Shown here: positions 1-12,805 of the stretch, piece by piece | Layout: each line of letters opens with the position of its first letter | Numbering within the stretch: the stretch's first letter is position 1 | Source: Sarocladium kiliense | Taxonomy: Eukaryota > Ascomycota > Sordariomycetes > Hypocreales > Sarocladiaceae | Reading direction: 5' to 3' | Assembly: GCA_030734395.1 (NCBI GenBank) | Contig: JAUZTG010000016.1 | Coordinates: 620,001 to 684,000, forward strand | DNA length: 64,000 nucleotides | Program-made: the position numbers and the translations under genes | Notes under the pieces: model-generated | Seen by the model: the letters and a program-made list of their open reading frames with translations, nothing else | Database searches by the model: none | Told to the model about the DNA's origin: nothing

Positions 1-2723
1 CGACCCATCAGAGATTGAACATAGACTGCCTGGGAAACGAAATCGGGTTCGTGAGCCCGCAGGGTCGTCCGATTCATGGATAAGCCAAAGCCAAAGGCAA
101 TTTGATCAGCATTACGAAGAGTTTGAACCACTCATGCTGGTTTCCAACACCTTCTAGACTTCTTAAGTGTAGTCTTAATGGTCCTGCTATTTCGAGAAAA
201 AGGCACATCACTATCCTCTTCCGGACTGGCCGTCCCGTCCTCCGTTGCGTAATGGCTGATAGGGCGACGTCTTATACCATATCACTGGAGCTATAGTATG
301 GAAAGGTATGGAGGGACGCTCCAAGATCCGAGATAAGAGAGCCGACCGCAAGGAAAGGCTATTTCGTCAACATCGCGCCTGGTGATCGCTCCTTGCATGA
401 GGCTATAACACCCCAGATGTACGTCTCTCAGACTGGAACATCAATCGACGCATCCCACTCGGTTATTCCAACGCTGATGACCAAGCTAAGTTCGCTATGG
501 AGCCGCGTTGGACAAGCGAACCACGGAATATTCTCATCTAACTCAGGGCTGGCATTCTCGCCCTTTCTCCCTGCCACAGGCGAGGACAATGGGCCTGGAC
601 GCCGGAGCTTGGCGCTCCATCGCACGCTACCTTCCGAGTCTAGACTTTGTGTATCTCAATTGAGACGCTGCGACCGAACTTTCTGTAGGCGAGCCGGTAG
701 TCGTGGGACGGCACGTCTGAATCTGGGCGGGACTGAACCAGACTTTGAGCTCGGCGACCGGCATGGGCACCGCATGGGTACCGCATGACCTTCTAATCTC
801 CGCCAAGGGTTGTCGCGATAGGAAAGAGATAGATAGAGAAACAAAAGGACTAAAGGACAGAAAGATCAGTCTGAAGTAGTTTCCTGCTCCTATTCATCTG
901 GGCGAAGCAGCGTGGTCTCGAAAGCAAGCGTCGAAGACATGGTCGATTCATCATGAGCGGCCTCTTTGTCTTTCCCGCCCACCTGCAGCCAAGCCATCTT
1001 ATCCATTGCGATCAGTTGACACGGGAGCATGGGTTCGCAACCAGGCGTGGGGTAGGGTATGAAGCTCCCACCGAGGCGCAACCGTCTCCGACATCAATTT
1101 ATCTCGATATTGGCCTGCATTAAGCGAATCACCACCAGCGAATCAACACCCCTGTATCCCCGTCTACATATGCCCGAACCCACGTTGGCAGATCCGAAAA
1201 GCAGACCTTCACGGGATGACGAACAGCTTTGTCAACTACCGTTTTGACTCTTTTGTAATATCGAGAGCTTGATCGCGCAAACTCTTCATGTGCCAGCCTT
1301 GCTTGGAAGTCGCACCGAAGCCGCAACTGTTCGCCCGATCCCGAGTCTGAGAACCTGAATCGCTATGTTGCAACGGGACTCTGACGCGTCAATCCGGGCG
1401 CATGTGATGGGTTGTGAATGGACAGACTTGGAATTCGGAAGAGCCCGTCTGATACCCGATCTGACAACAACTTCGAGGCCTCTGGTAGGTTGGACTACGC
1501 AAAATCCGTCTCGAACATGCAAATCCCCGCATGCTGTGGCACACTACGTCAGGACTTGACGACGGGTGGGATACAAAAAAGGTCTGTCTGTGACTTGAAC
1601 ACGTAGGCTGGCGTCCTGGGAAGAAGCGCGACGGCCCGTCACGCCTACACGGCATGAATGCAGGGGAAGGCTATCACGGAAGGTGGCGTTGCGTCCCTGT
1701 GTATTCTGTGGCATTGCAAAGAAAAAAGAGAATCCATGACCGAAGCAAGATTTAGAGTTCAGTCGAGGAGTGAACCCATGCAGCGGTGAAGTACACAGAG
1801 TCTCATTCTGCAAAGGAACCCAGAGCTCAGTCAGAGTCGACATCTGATTGCAACGTTGAGATTGATAAGTTGACGGTGGAGTGTAATATCAAACCGCAAG
1901 TTCTTGCGGAATGTAGTGCCGGACTGGCTGTCGACGTTGCAGACGATGTACCATAGAATCACAGCTGCCTCATCCGCCTTCATGACCGCAAGCCAATGTA
2001 GATAAGAGCAGCCGTGCCTCCGTGTTGCGCCCAAATCTTGACATCTACGACTTGGATCCTCTGCTTGCTAGACAGCCAATCTCGCCATTCTACACACAGC
2101 AGTTCCTCGCTGCAGATACTCAATCCCTGACTCTGTGCAACAACAGGAGTCTCTGACGTCGGCTGGAGCTGCACCCCGCGACGCTGTCCGAGGAAGAAAC
2201 ACCCTATTACGTCTCCGGCATCCGCGACAAGGGAACTGAGAGCTTGAAAGGTGGCTGAACTAGGCTTTCTGTGTGAAACCTGTTTGCCTTCATTCATCTG
2301 GTTCGGTGCTTCGGATTATCGCATCCACAACAAGCTTCTATCAAGGCCATAGAGAATCTGGCTATCCTCCATATCAGTGGAGTGTCTCTATACTCAGGTC
2401 AGCCGTGACGAAGGTTGCCATGTTGTTTGTTTCCTGCGTTCGAGCCTCGTCACAGTGTCGCTGACTTCTATTGGAGTGAACCACAGAGCGGTAGAAGCCT
2501 TTCGTGTTACACCGGGAGAAGAGCCTCTGTTATTCTCTGTTCCAGTCTACGAGATCAAAAACGACCTTCGATCTCGAAGCTCCTTTCTTCTTTCCTGTCT
2601 CTTCCATCTTCTACACTCGCAGCTGGGGCTCTCCAAGCCACTTTCCCTCTTCCTTAATCTCCAACACGTCCTCAAAGATTGCCTTCAGACGTCTCAAGTA
2701 CAATCTGCTCTTCGAAGATCACT
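1..2723. other. Gene-free left flank
   Basis: I see no supported gene here. Open frames on both strands reach at most about 130 codons (393-788 on the + strand is the longest). They show no family motif, no joined splice pattern and no consistent preference for G/C at third positions. The last few hundred bases are pyrimidine-rich (for example 2560-2660) and probably form the promoter and leader of the ferric reductase that starts at 2724. A gene ending left of the window, or a non-coding RNA, cannot be excluded. Confidence 0.6.
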
Positions 2724-4625
2724 ATGAGCTCCCCATCAGCTCAACATGGGGCCACCCCTGGCGGACATGGGGGCTATGACCCTATGAGGTTCAAGCTACG
2801 TACCCAAAAGAACGACGAGCAGATGATCACGTTCATCATCGCTATCGCTACTCTAGCAGCTGCATTTATTCTGCTTCCGGCCGTCAGAGCGCTTACAACA
2901 CCAACATACCCTGCCTCGGCTCTGACCAAGTTCTCTCGGTTAGTCAATTCTGTTCAGAGACATACAGCTGTTGAGTCCGCTGACACTTTTGTGAAGGGTT
3001 GTTAGACGGGTTTTGATACGACCCATGACTGGTCTGCCTTCTATCGGCCATGGGACTCTGGTTGGAATCTACCTTATCATTAACATTTGCCTCACATTCA
3101 CCAACACTGATCCGGCCTTGACACCCATCTCGAACCTCGGATCCCGGATGGCCTGGTACGAACTGTGTTCCCCCCGAACGATTCTGACCAGACTAACACT
3201 CTCTAGGATGGCAATCGCCAACATGATGGTCGTTGTGATCCTGGCCCTCAAGAATACACCCATCGCAGCCATCTCCCCATGGTCCTATGAACGACTGAAT
3301 ATCCTCCACCAGGTCGCAGGATGTACCACAGTTATATTTGTCATCCTTCACGCCTGTCTATATGCAGTAAACTTCACGTCCCAAGGCAGACCGGAGCGCC
3401 TTCTCGAGACCGACGAGATTTTCGGCATGGTGGCAGGGTTGTCGTTCCTAGTCCTCGGCTTTGCGGGCATGGTCATTCGACGATGGTGGTATGAACTATT
3501 CTACTATGTGCACATCGTATTCTGGGTCCTTGGGCTTGTCATGACAGGCCTCCATCAACCAGAAGTAGCGAAGAAGGTTGTGTATGTCGCCCCTGTTGCT
3601 GGCGGCATCTGGCTTCTTGACCGCACAATCCGCATGGCTCGTCTGGCAGCATACAGCACGGGTAACTGTGTCCAGCTTACACCTCTGTCCAATGGTGCGA
3701 CGAGAGTGACGTTGGAAAAGGCACCGATTGGTGCTCGCCCAGGCAAACATTGCTATCTGTGGATTCCCCGGATCCGACCAACGGAGGCGCATCCGTTCAC
3801 CATCGTATCTACGAGTCCGGTCGAGTTTGTCATTTCGTCATATGACGGGTTTACTTCATCGCTACACACGTATGCCAAAAACAACCCCGGAGGCAAGTTG
3901 CGGGCATCTGTCGATGGGCCCTATGGCTCAAATCCCGACTCAAGAAAGTTCGACAAGACGGTCCTTGTAGCTGGCGGCTCAGGAGTCACGTTTACTTTGG
4001 GAATCACGCAAGATATGCTCAATAAGATGGGCAGCAATGAGTCGAAGGAAATTGTCTTTATTTGGATTGTCAAGCAGAAGGGTAAGCAAGACATGAATGC
4101 TACAGAGGGCATCAGACTAACATCTCTCCAGCGTATCTGAGTTGGTTCGCTGAGCAACTTAACCAGTTGCAGCACGATACCCGGTTCAAGGTCATGCTTT
4201 ATGTCACTCGAGAGACGCTGGAGCAGGTACCATTTCCACCGACACGCATGTCCACACCTGAATTGGAGAAGTCCGTCTCGGCTGTGGGAGACCTCGAGAA
4301 GGAGATCGGTGAAGCGTCCAGCCGTCCTCAGGTCTGGAGAAGCCAAACAGTCGCATCTGGCAAAGAGTCCAACTCTGAGTACGATCTTGCGTCTCCGATT
4401 GAGGGGATCGAGAGTCATATTCATAACCTGTCGATTAACTATCAGCGCCCGAAGATTGCCGAGTTAGTTGAGAGAGCCATTGTGGAAACACCAGCAGATA
4501 GGAAGGTTCTGGTCATGGCTTGCGGTCCAGAGTCCCTGAGCACACAAGTCAGAGAGACAACCGCGTGCCAGATCCGTGGCGACGGACCTTCGATTGAGTT
4601 GCACTGCGAGTCCTTCGGCTGGTGA
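2724..4625 (+). CDS. Ferric-chelate reductase-type transmembrane flavocytochrome
   Basis: Predicted 577-aa protein of the FRE/NOX superfamily. It would move electrons from NADPH through FAD and two hemes across the plasma membrane to reduce Fe(III) or Cu(II). Introns are 2939-3005, 3156-3206 (51 nt, frame-neutral) and 4082-4131. Several N-terminal and central hydrophobic segments form the ferric-reductase domain. The four heme ligands have the classic spacing: H156/H170 (HQV...ILH) and H224/H238 (HIV...GLH), each pair 14 residues apart. The C-terminal half carries the FAD motif HPFTIVS, a GPYG turn and the NAD-binding VAGGSG motif. It ends in ESFGW, where family members usually end. It is tail-to-tail with the flavin monooxygenase at 4950. 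The start at 2724 is the ATG just before the first hydrophobic exon. Family certainty is high; the metal substrate is inferred. Confidence 0.93.
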
Positions 4626-4949
4626 TTTGCTCCGGGTGGCATGGGGTGCATCGCTTTGGTCTGAGAGTGGCGGCAGCAGACAATGTTGGGAGAAAAGACA
4701 GAATGCATGCTCTTCAGCATAGGTATTAGTGAGCTTGGTGAATTTACAAGATGTATTTTCTAAAATGCACATGGCCTGAATGCAGCTGGACTAGACAACG
4801 GGTTGAAGCTGACAAGTACACTAAAGCTAGACACACAAACGCTGACCCAGCGAGGTCTGCGCTCTTTTTTCTCCTTGTATAAAGCGAGGATTTCTTTTGC
4901 TCCAGCTTTCTTTGCCAAGAAAGAGACGATGGGTGAGGATAAGATGACT
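4626..4949. other. Convergent 3' spacer between ferric reductase and monooxygenase
   Basis: A 324-nt gap between two facing stop codons. It must hold the 3' untranslated regions and polyadenylation signals of both genes. A T-rich tract (tcttttttctcc, about 4863-4874) is the only notable element. No open frame worth calling. Confidence 0.5.
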
Positions 4950-6883
4950 CTAACCTTTCAACTTGGCCAGGCCACTAGAATCCGCCCATTCACGGTTGAT
5001 CCCCTTGTAGTCCTGGATTGTGTATCCCGAGAAGATCTCCTTTGTCTTACTCTGCTTCCTGCGACTTCGAACACCCAAGTCCTTGAGTAGCATATCTGCG
5101 TACGGGATGGCATCATACACGAACTCTGGGTACCAGGACGAGAATCCGCAGGGGTAGCGCAGCTTCCCGTAGCGGCTCGACAAGGCTGTCTGCTTGTAAA
5201 TCTGGCTCTTGTCAATGTCAACCATGCCATTCAAGTATGCGTAGGCCCAGAGCGCTTGTGTTTCTGCAATGATGATGTTGCTCGTGCTGTGTACCATCTT
5301 GATAAACACGATGGAGTTGTCGGATCGGGAAGTTAGACCCGGAGGTGCCATGCCGCGGTACAGTCGGTAAGGCGAGACCTTTTGCTTGTATGGAATGATC
5401 TGCTTCGGAGGGCGAGCGAGATATGGGAACTTCTTCAAGATCTCATCTTCAGCTTCTTGGTCGAGATGGTTCCAAAAAGCAGTTTCCTCCTCGCTTAGAT
5501 TCTCGCTTGGGATCCCAAGGCTAGCATCGATCCCATCAGGCTTGTATTGAACATTTGGTGACAACTTCCACCCAGTGATTGCGATAAGTGCATCAGTCTG
5601 ACAGCTCGTGCCATCGGCAAAGTTGAGAGTGCCATGTTCGGAAAGATGTGAGATGTCCTTCTTGATGATTTTGACTTGGCCGGATGTCACATAGTCATGA
5701 ATGTTGCCGGGATAGTTGAGCACTCCAACTCGAGCTGACCAAAACAAGCTATAGTCATCTCCGTTAGTACTAGTATCTTTGAATCAAGGAAATCAGAGAA
5801 AAAGACTTGCCTTTCGTAAGGTTCCAAATGTGCAATCGCCTCGTTCTTTCGATAACCATTGAAGTCTACTGTGTCTGAGCGAATCTTCTCCCAAAGGCCA
5901 TGTACCATTTGGCGACCAAGCCACGTTCCGTGTAGGAAGCGACGGATCCATCCGAACCCATCGTACTCTCCCCAGATGCAGGGACTGAACCAAGTGAAGA
6001 ATCTCATAGTTGCAACATGCTCCAGCATGACGGTGAAAGGCCCCATCTTGACCCAGGGCGGGGACATCCAAACACCGCCACCGCCAGACTCGCGGATTAC
6101 CCAGTTGACCTGCTTTCCTCTCGAAGCCATAAGTTGGACGGCATCGTAGCCCGTCTTAGACGCACCGACAATTGTGACGGACTTGGCATTCGCATCTTCC
6201 GCAACTTCGTGTGCCTCGACTTTCAGCTGGCCGTGGTTCAGAACTGGCTTGCCGAACAATTCCTGGCCTGGGATAGCCACAGGGTTTGGTGTCGACGCAA
6301 GGCCGGTGCACATGATCAGCTTCTCGCAGCTATACATGACAGGGATAGGTTGCGCATCCGTGGTGTCCTCCCCGACAAGCTGCCACCCGCCGTCGACCTT
6401 CTCGATTGTGCCGATGTTGATGCCGAAGCGTATGCGACGGAAGATATCAAATTTGACGGCAAAGTCGATAAGATACTTGTACAGGACATATCCGGGGATG
6501 TGATCGCCCTGGTTGACGCCGTAGCTGTCATCGAGCGGAAAGTCTGTGAACTCATAGGTGCCTCGGAGGTTGTTCGTCTTAAGACCATCGTAACAGTTCT
6601 CCTCGGCCCAGACCCCTCCTAACGTTGGTCGCTTTGCTATAGTGTTAGCTAATGTAGTATGCAATTTGAGATTGATGACTTCGTTTCTACCTTTTCGAGA
6701 AGCAGAACATTAGCTTCAGGGTCGAGCTCCAGGTATGTCTTTGCAGCAGCTAGTCCACCGACGCCTGCGTGGTGCCAAAGTTCGCATTAGCACGACCTCC
6801 TACGTTTGTGTTCTGATGTTCAGCCTCACGAGCTTACCGGTTCCTACAATAATGATGGATGCCGAGTGTTGTTGTGGCTTCAT
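4950..6883 (-). CDS. Flavin-containing monooxygenase (FAD/NADPH-dependent)
   Basis: Predicted 579-aa class-B flavin monooxygenase, related to fungal dimethylaniline-type enzymes that oxygenate N, S or carbonyl substrates. Exons on the - strand: 6883-6838, 6764-6691, 6631-5811 and 5748-4950. The FAD Rossmann motif (GTGVGG, residues 14-19) is split by the first intron. LGGVWAEE follows at the start of the third exon. A second nucleotide-binding motif (VTIVGASKTG) marks the NADPH site. The third intron (5749-5810) has a GC donor (AAAG|GCAAGT) instead of GT; only this joint keeps the frame and gives the family-typical ESLFWSARVGVLNY. The substrate is unknown. Such genes often sit in secondary-metabolite clusters, but no core synthase is in the window. 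The start is the ATG directly before the FAD motif. Confidence 0.9.
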
Positions 6884-6985
6884 TTTGATCGTCGGCCTTG
6901 CTTGACTTGCTTGTAAATTAGTTTGAAGCCCACAGCGAGAGTATGTCTTGCTAATCAAATGCATGCTCTATGACGGCCTCTCAAA

Positions 6986-6991
6986 TATATA
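6986..6991 (-). promoter_or_regulatory. TATA-like element upstream of the monooxygenase
   Basis: A TATATA stretch lies about 103 nt upstream of the monooxygenase ATG (6883) on the - strand. This is a normal position for a fungal core promoter. Assigned from position and sequence only. Confidence 0.4.
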
Positions 6992-7296
6992 GTGTATTCA
7001 GGGATAGGACCCTGATGCAGCATATGAACCACTTCAGCCCCGAACCCCCTGCAAAACGTGTGGGTGAATAGCACCGGCACAAGTGGTGTTAACAGCCTGC
7101 TTCATCACTAAGGTACCGACGGAATGCATGTGTCCATTATCTTACAACCCCGGATAATGGCTTCGGATATGAGAAAAGCGTGGGGTTTGCCATATGGAGG
7201 CTGATCATTTAGACGCTCATATTGAGGTGCCGACTATCGGATAATGAACCTGTAAGTGCGCCCCCCATAACGAAGCATCTGCTATCTGCCGCGCCG

Positions 7297-7329
7297 TCCC
7301 ACCATGGCATCCCACCATGGCATCCCACC
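7297..7329. repeat. 13-nt tandem repeat, about 2.5 copies
   Basis: The unit TCCCACCATGGCA occurs at 7297-7309 and 7310-7322, then a partial copy TCCCACC at 7323-7329. Each full copy contains the palindrome CCATGG. The repeat lies in the shared promoter between the monooxygenase and the permease, so it could be a repeated protein-binding site or a simple slippage product. Confidence 0.75.
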
Positions 7330-7893
7330 GAGCTAAGGTGGGATCTGTAAAGTGGGATCAATCCTCCTCCCCACGCGAAAGTGCCGATCCACTTCAAGGT
7401 GGTACGCTCTGTGAACCACCCAAGTAATAGAGTTTCATGTCATTGGCTTGAACTCTTGAAACGGCCCAGATCAGTAGATAGCTGGAGTTCTAGATTCCCA
7501 ATCTGAATGTCCCCTGATTAGGTAGCCCTACAAATAGTGTATGATCCTGGTTGTCTCTGGGGAGAAGGTTTAGGTCCAGCGATCCTCAATCCACCTAGTG
7601 TATCGCAGGGTCAGTTTGGAGGTCACCACCTTAGCTTATCACACAGGTATCGAGTGATTCTATGCTATGGCTTGACGGCCTGGGGATTGATACATTTATC
7701 CGACAATATTGAAAGTTTGGATCCCTTATACGTGTTTGGTCATTGATACGGCGGCTAGTGCACTCCCAGGAGAAGGATAAATACATATTCAGGATGGTTG
7801 CAGTCGAAATCTCCGTATGACAGTCCCCCAACTGTCTCCCATCATTTTACATACGAAAATTCTGGGGCAGTCAACCATATATTATAGACTACA

Positions 7894-9858
7894 ATGAGTC
7901 TCGAAGCAGACGAGAAAGGCAGCCACAGAAGCGTGCCTACGGTTGCAGAGGAACCACTAGGTACTACCTTATCCTTCCATGAACCACACGCCGATGCAAC
8001 GGCCATCCCCGATAATCTTGTTGCCAACAAGTGGCAACGCTATGCCAACAACTTTGTGCAATTCATTGGCGCCGAGGCTCGCGGTGTTGAACGCATTGAT
8101 GAGTCCCTCCGGACAGCAAAGATGACTCTCGGGGACTACTATAACATGGCCTCCATTTGGTTTTCTGTCAACTTAACTGTTGCGTCTTACCTCCCTGCCA
8201 GTGCGCACCATCAATGGAGGAAACTGTACTGACAGTTAAGATATACAGGCCAACATCCTGACCATTGGAGTTCTTGGGCCAACGACATTCGCATTGGGGT
8301 CTTTTGACTCCATGATGTGCTGCTTCTTTGGTACGATTTTGGGTTCTGGTGCCTCATGCTATATGGCAACATATGGTCCTATGAGTGGATGTCGGTCCCT
8401 GGTTGTAGCCCGTTACACGTCAGTCATAACGCATCTTCTTTCAGCCCTTCTACACATTTCATTGACTTTCGTATGCAGAATGGGCTGGTATACAACGCGG
8501 TTGTGCGTCTTGCTCGCTGTTGTGGTTATATTGGGCTATGGCCTCGTCAACGCAATCACCACTGGTCTGATCTTTGCTGCTGTGTCAGGAGGCAAAGTCA
8601 GCTCAATTGTGGGCATCGTAAGTCAATCGTCGTTCCCGTTCGAGAATCTGTCGTAAACTAACATGTTGCGCTGTCAAGGTCATCTTTGGCCTCATGGTAT
8701 GGTTCGTGACCAGTTTCGGTATCAAGTACCTCCACTACTACGAACGATATGCATCCATCCCACAAGTTTGCGTGGTACGTCTTCAATCAGGAATCTGATA
8801 TGCATGATTCTAGCTAATACTTGCTCGTGCAGCTTTTTGTACTCGTTGGCGTCGCTGCGCCATCGATGAACCCTAGCATGAAGAGCAAGCTCACTGGTGA
8901 CATTCTCACCGGTGCTCGAATCTCCTACTTTTTTGTCTGCGCATCAGGGTAAGCAGGGCCCCTTTATGTCCGAACCTATTGTGCGACACTAATGCTGCTA
9001 TGATATGTAGACCACTCGGTTGGTCACCGTTCATTGCGGATTCCTTCTCCTACTATCCGGCGAGCACTAGTCGACGGGGTGTTTTCGCCATGACCCTGCT
9101 TGGCTTCATCGCTTCTAAAACATTTGTTCAGTTCGTTGGGATTGGTAAGCATCTCTCTTGTGGATTTCAAGGATCGTTGACAAGCGGTTGTTAACCTCCT
9201 CTCCATAGGACTGGGAACTGGTCTCGCAACACAGGCAACTTGGGCTGCTGGCTTCTCAAGTTTCGGCGTCGGAGGTCTTCTCGTTGCTGCCTTTGAACCC
9301 CTTGGCAACTTTGGCAAGTTCTGTGCAGTCATCATGGGCCTTGGTATCGCCGCAAATATGGTTCCTGGTAACTATTCAGCCGCATTCTGCGCCCAGCTTC
9401 TCTCTACCCACGCAGAGAAGCTACCTCGCATCTTCTGGAACACCATGGCTACCATCGTTTTCGTCGTCATCTCTATCCCTGGGCGCGACAAGCTGCTGAC
9501 AATCTTCTCCAACTTTCTGCCGCTGATAGGGTACTGGACAATCATGTGGATCGTCATGACGGCGGAGGAGGAATGGCTTTTCAGGAGACGGATCCGCACT
9601 GCGACGCACGATCCTGCTAAACCGTATGACTGGAATAGCTGGAGCGACCGAAAGAAGCTTCCGCTTGGACTTGCAGCTACTGCTGCATTCCTAATTGGCT
9701 GGGCTGGTGCAATCCTTTGCATGAACCAGGTGTACTACACTGGGCCGATTGCTAGAATGGCTGGTGGTGCGGATATTGGCCTACCCGTTGGTGCTGCTTG
9801 GGCTGGCCTTGTCTATCCGCCCCTCAGGTATATGGAGTGGAAGAAGACTGGGCGTTGA
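7894..9858 (+). CDS. NCS1 family permease (purine-cytosine/Fcy type)
   Basis: Predicted 529-aa plasma-membrane nucleobase:cation symporter in seven exons. Introns are 8179-8248, 8419-8478, 8618-8678, 8775-8832, 8949-9010 and 9145-9208; each joint keeps phase. The N-terminus is hydrophilic, and GVERIDESLRT leads into the first helix, as in Fcy2-like permeases. Family signatures include FGSFD-like ALGSFDSMMCCFFG, a RYTMGW motif restored only by splicing 8418 to 8479, and SGPLGWSPFIADSF. About twelve hydrophobic segments follow, and the length matches the family. The family imports cytosine, adenine, hypoxanthine, guanine or related compounds; the exact substrate cannot be read. It is tail-to-tail with a C2H2 regulator 190 nt downstream, so co-evolution of the pair is possible but unproven. 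Confidence 0.93.
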
Positions 9859-10048
9859 GTTGGATGAGTCTTTCTTTATTGAGCTGTGTACTTAGTACTA
9901 CATTGCCGGAGATCGGAATTTTGATGTAGCCATGGGTTGGTCGATATCTGTTCTTGTTACGATGCTGAATCGAAGTTTGTAATGATACCGCCGAGCGATA
10001 CGCTTGGTAACCCTGTCCAAAGTTGAACCACCAAATGCATTGCTTTTA

Positions 10049-12805
10049 TTATACCATCGGTTCTGGAGTCTCCAAATTTCCAAGTCCCTGTAGCACTTTC
10101 ATCGCCTCAAAAGCTGCAGTCCACCGAACCGTCTTGAGATACTTGGCCACCTCAATTGCCAGCCCATGCGGACAGCATCTGTTGAGCACCTTGGTGATAT
10201 TCTCAGGAGAGGAGGATGCTATGTTAGAGACAGTCTGGTGCATCAGCGCCTTGGATTGTGCTTGTAGAAGTTCTGGTTTGTCGAAGGCATGTTGGCAAAT
10301 TTGGGTGACAGTCTCGTCATCTCCGTTGCGCGCAGAAAAGTGAGCAAACGCCCAACAGGTCAGGGCCCCCACGTAAAGGCACCAAGGATAATGAAACATC
10401 CCGTTCGCCTTCCAGTTGCGCAGGTTCAGCAAGACCTCACGGAACATCTGAGCAGCGTGCCATGCGGCATGACCAGCCGAGTTGGGAGAGGACCGCACCC
10501 ATTGTGTCACAATCTTGGTGCTCTCCTCATACTCAGCCCTCGTCACCACGTGCCCAAAGATGGCCTTGGCCCCTGCGGCTATCTGGAGATGCCGAACATC
10601 TGCGTTCACAATGATGTGAGCGGTGTGGTACAGCGCAAGAAATGCAACGCTCTCTTCGCGGAACGCATGTAAAGCTGCATCACCGTCAATGCTCTGCCGC
10701 GTTTCCATGGCGTAAGCGTCATATTTCGTCTTCCAGAGCTCTAATGCGTGAACCATACGGCGTCGCCAGGGTGCCCAGCTGACGTCTCCTTCCGTGACGT
10801 TGCCGAGGTATATGGACTGGTTGTTGAAATGAACCATATCGTTGCACATCGACATCAGCCCATGTAGAATGAGGCTGAGAGACAAGCTATCGAAGGATTC
10901 GCACAGAATGTCACCTCCATCTTCAACCACGTCTTTGACAGTTCTGTTGATGAGCGGTGGCTCGCGCTGGGTTGGGAGAAGTGCTTTCCACGCATCCTCA
11001 TCCTCGGCCTCCCAAAGCTCTGTCGAGCATGGCAGGGCGACTTGAATTGACTGCGTAGACATGCTTGGCATAAAGGAGTAGTAAGATACGTTTTGCGTGT
11101 CCCACATGAAAACAAACAGTATCAAGCTGGCGAACAGTTAGCAGTGTATTGCACCAGTGCGATTCATCACAGTTGTATACCGTTTGTATTGCTCAGTATA
11201 TGCGAATACCTTCCAGTCTTCCTTCTGGCCAGTCATCAAGTCCGGAAGCATGATCCTAGCGCGAACGTGGTATCGTGACAGTCTTCTTATAGCCTTTGCA
11301 TTGTTTTAGTGAACAAATCTCCCACGAAACCAATGGTCCTTACATTAAAGAGAAAGGTGTGTATCAGAATAGCGTTTTCGCGTTGGTACGATCCGGCACG
11401 ATACATCCCATAGCATTCGAGTATCAGGAACGCCTGCAGGATTGACAGTTCGGGTACCTTGATCCCAACCAAGCCGCTCATGATGTACGGCGTCATGGCA
11501 TCGTATATACAGACGGAAAGCTGGTGATCATCCTTACCTTTATATGTGGCTCCGAGAACCATCATAGCCAACAGGAACAGTGGCTCTGCATCCAAGACTT
11601 CGAGTGTTGCCGAATGTATGATAGGATAGAAAGAATTGAACTGTGTGAAGAATAGATCCATGTAGTCCTGCATCTGAACGAGCGAGAGGTTCGCCGAGTT
11701 TTCGTCGATGAGGCTCCCATCGGGATAGACTGGCCTCATGTCATTGAGAAGACCAAGTATATCCGCCCTCTTCGTCTCAGTGAGGTGAAGATGATTCAGA
11801 CCTAAGCGTCCGAGGGAACACAGACTCTCCACATCCTCCATCGGTCCAGAGGCCTCTCTTATCCAGCTTCTTGACGAGGGAGAGTCGCAAGACTGGGGCT
11901 CAGGGTCCGATGACTGGCTCGGAGTTTTCCTTGAGGGCGATGCGGGGAGCTGCCCATCCAGAGGAGGAATAGACGCACGGTGACCTATCACTGTGCCAAA
12001 AGGGATCGACTGCGAAGCAACTGCGTCGCGGAGAGTTGTAACGGAACCCATACCGACGAGGCCTGTCGAAGGATCCAGATCGCCTGTGACGTTGAAATGA
12101 AGTGAGTCGAAGGTAGAATCGTGATACATGTCTCCAAGCTCATGAATATCGAAGTCACCCGAATTGAACATCCAATCATCAAAGTCGGTGGATTCTTGGG
12201 TGGTGGAAGGTTGCCGTGCTGTTCCTTGCTGAAAGACGTTGGCGCTGAAGCTGTCAGTGTTCGGAGGCGCATCCTGGCGAAAGCCGATTGACGATTGAGG
12301 TGCTTCATGACCTGCACCAACCAGATTCGTTCTCAGAAGGGTGTTTGATGAAGACGATGGACCAGCAGCTCGGGGGCTTGTCGGCATCACCACACGTCCC
12401 AGGCCACGCCTCTTCGTCCTGAGTATTCCAAGCCCCAGACCGCCAGCTAGCCTGTCCTTGCTCGCATGACGAGCTTTGTGGCGCTCTAAATACAATAATC
12501 AGTCTGCGTGCATCTTTGATCGCTTCTTCCTGTGAGCTATCATGGGCGACAGGATCAGACTCACCAAGCAGATCCCGCCGCTTGAAGGACGCCCTGCACC
12601 GTGAGCATCGGAACTCAGTTGCTGAATGATTGAGAGCATGTCGCGCCAGGTGCGATGGGCGGCTGAATGACTTTCCACAACCTGGTTTGGGGCATTTATG
12701 TCTTTTGACCGGCCCCTTGGGTGTGTGAGGGCCAGTCTCATCTTCCACTCGGCTCTCGTGATCCAGCGTCAGTGATATCCCAGATCCGGGACTTCCAAGA
12801 TCCAT
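10049..12805 (-). CDS. C2H2 zinc-finger transcription factor with fungal regulator domain
   Basis: Predicted 857-aa nuclear DNA-binding protein. Exons: 12805-12565, 12485-11344, 11293-11181 and 11126-10049. Two tandem C2H2 fingers lie near the N-terminus: C38/C43/H56/H60 and C67/C70/H83/H87. The second finger is completed across intron 1 (RRDLL|ERHKARH). A long Ser/Pro-rich linker follows, then the fungal-specific regulator domain; its signature LILFVFMWDTQ appears only after the intron at 11127-11180 is removed. This two-finger plus regulator architecture is common in fungi for carbon, nitrogen or stress control. The start is the first in-frame ATG. However, the frame stays open without ATG for about 150 nt further upstream to a TAA, so a 5' exon or non-AUG start is possible. 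It faces the NCS1 permease. Confidence 0.88.

Larger units (their letters stand above)
6884..7893. other. Divergent promoter region, monooxygenase / NCS1 permease
   Basis: About 1 kb between two head-to-head genes, so it holds both promoters. It contains a TATA-like site near 6986, a 13-nt tandem repeat at 7297-7329 and a TATATTATA stretch about 15 nt before the permease ATG. No protein gene is supported. Confidence 0.55.

Noticed and set aside
2724..12805. A secondary-metabolite cluster made of reductase, monooxygenase, permease and regulator
   Set aside because: No polyketide synthase, non-ribosomal peptide synthetase, terpene cyclase or other core enzyme in the window; the neighbours have unrelated roles.
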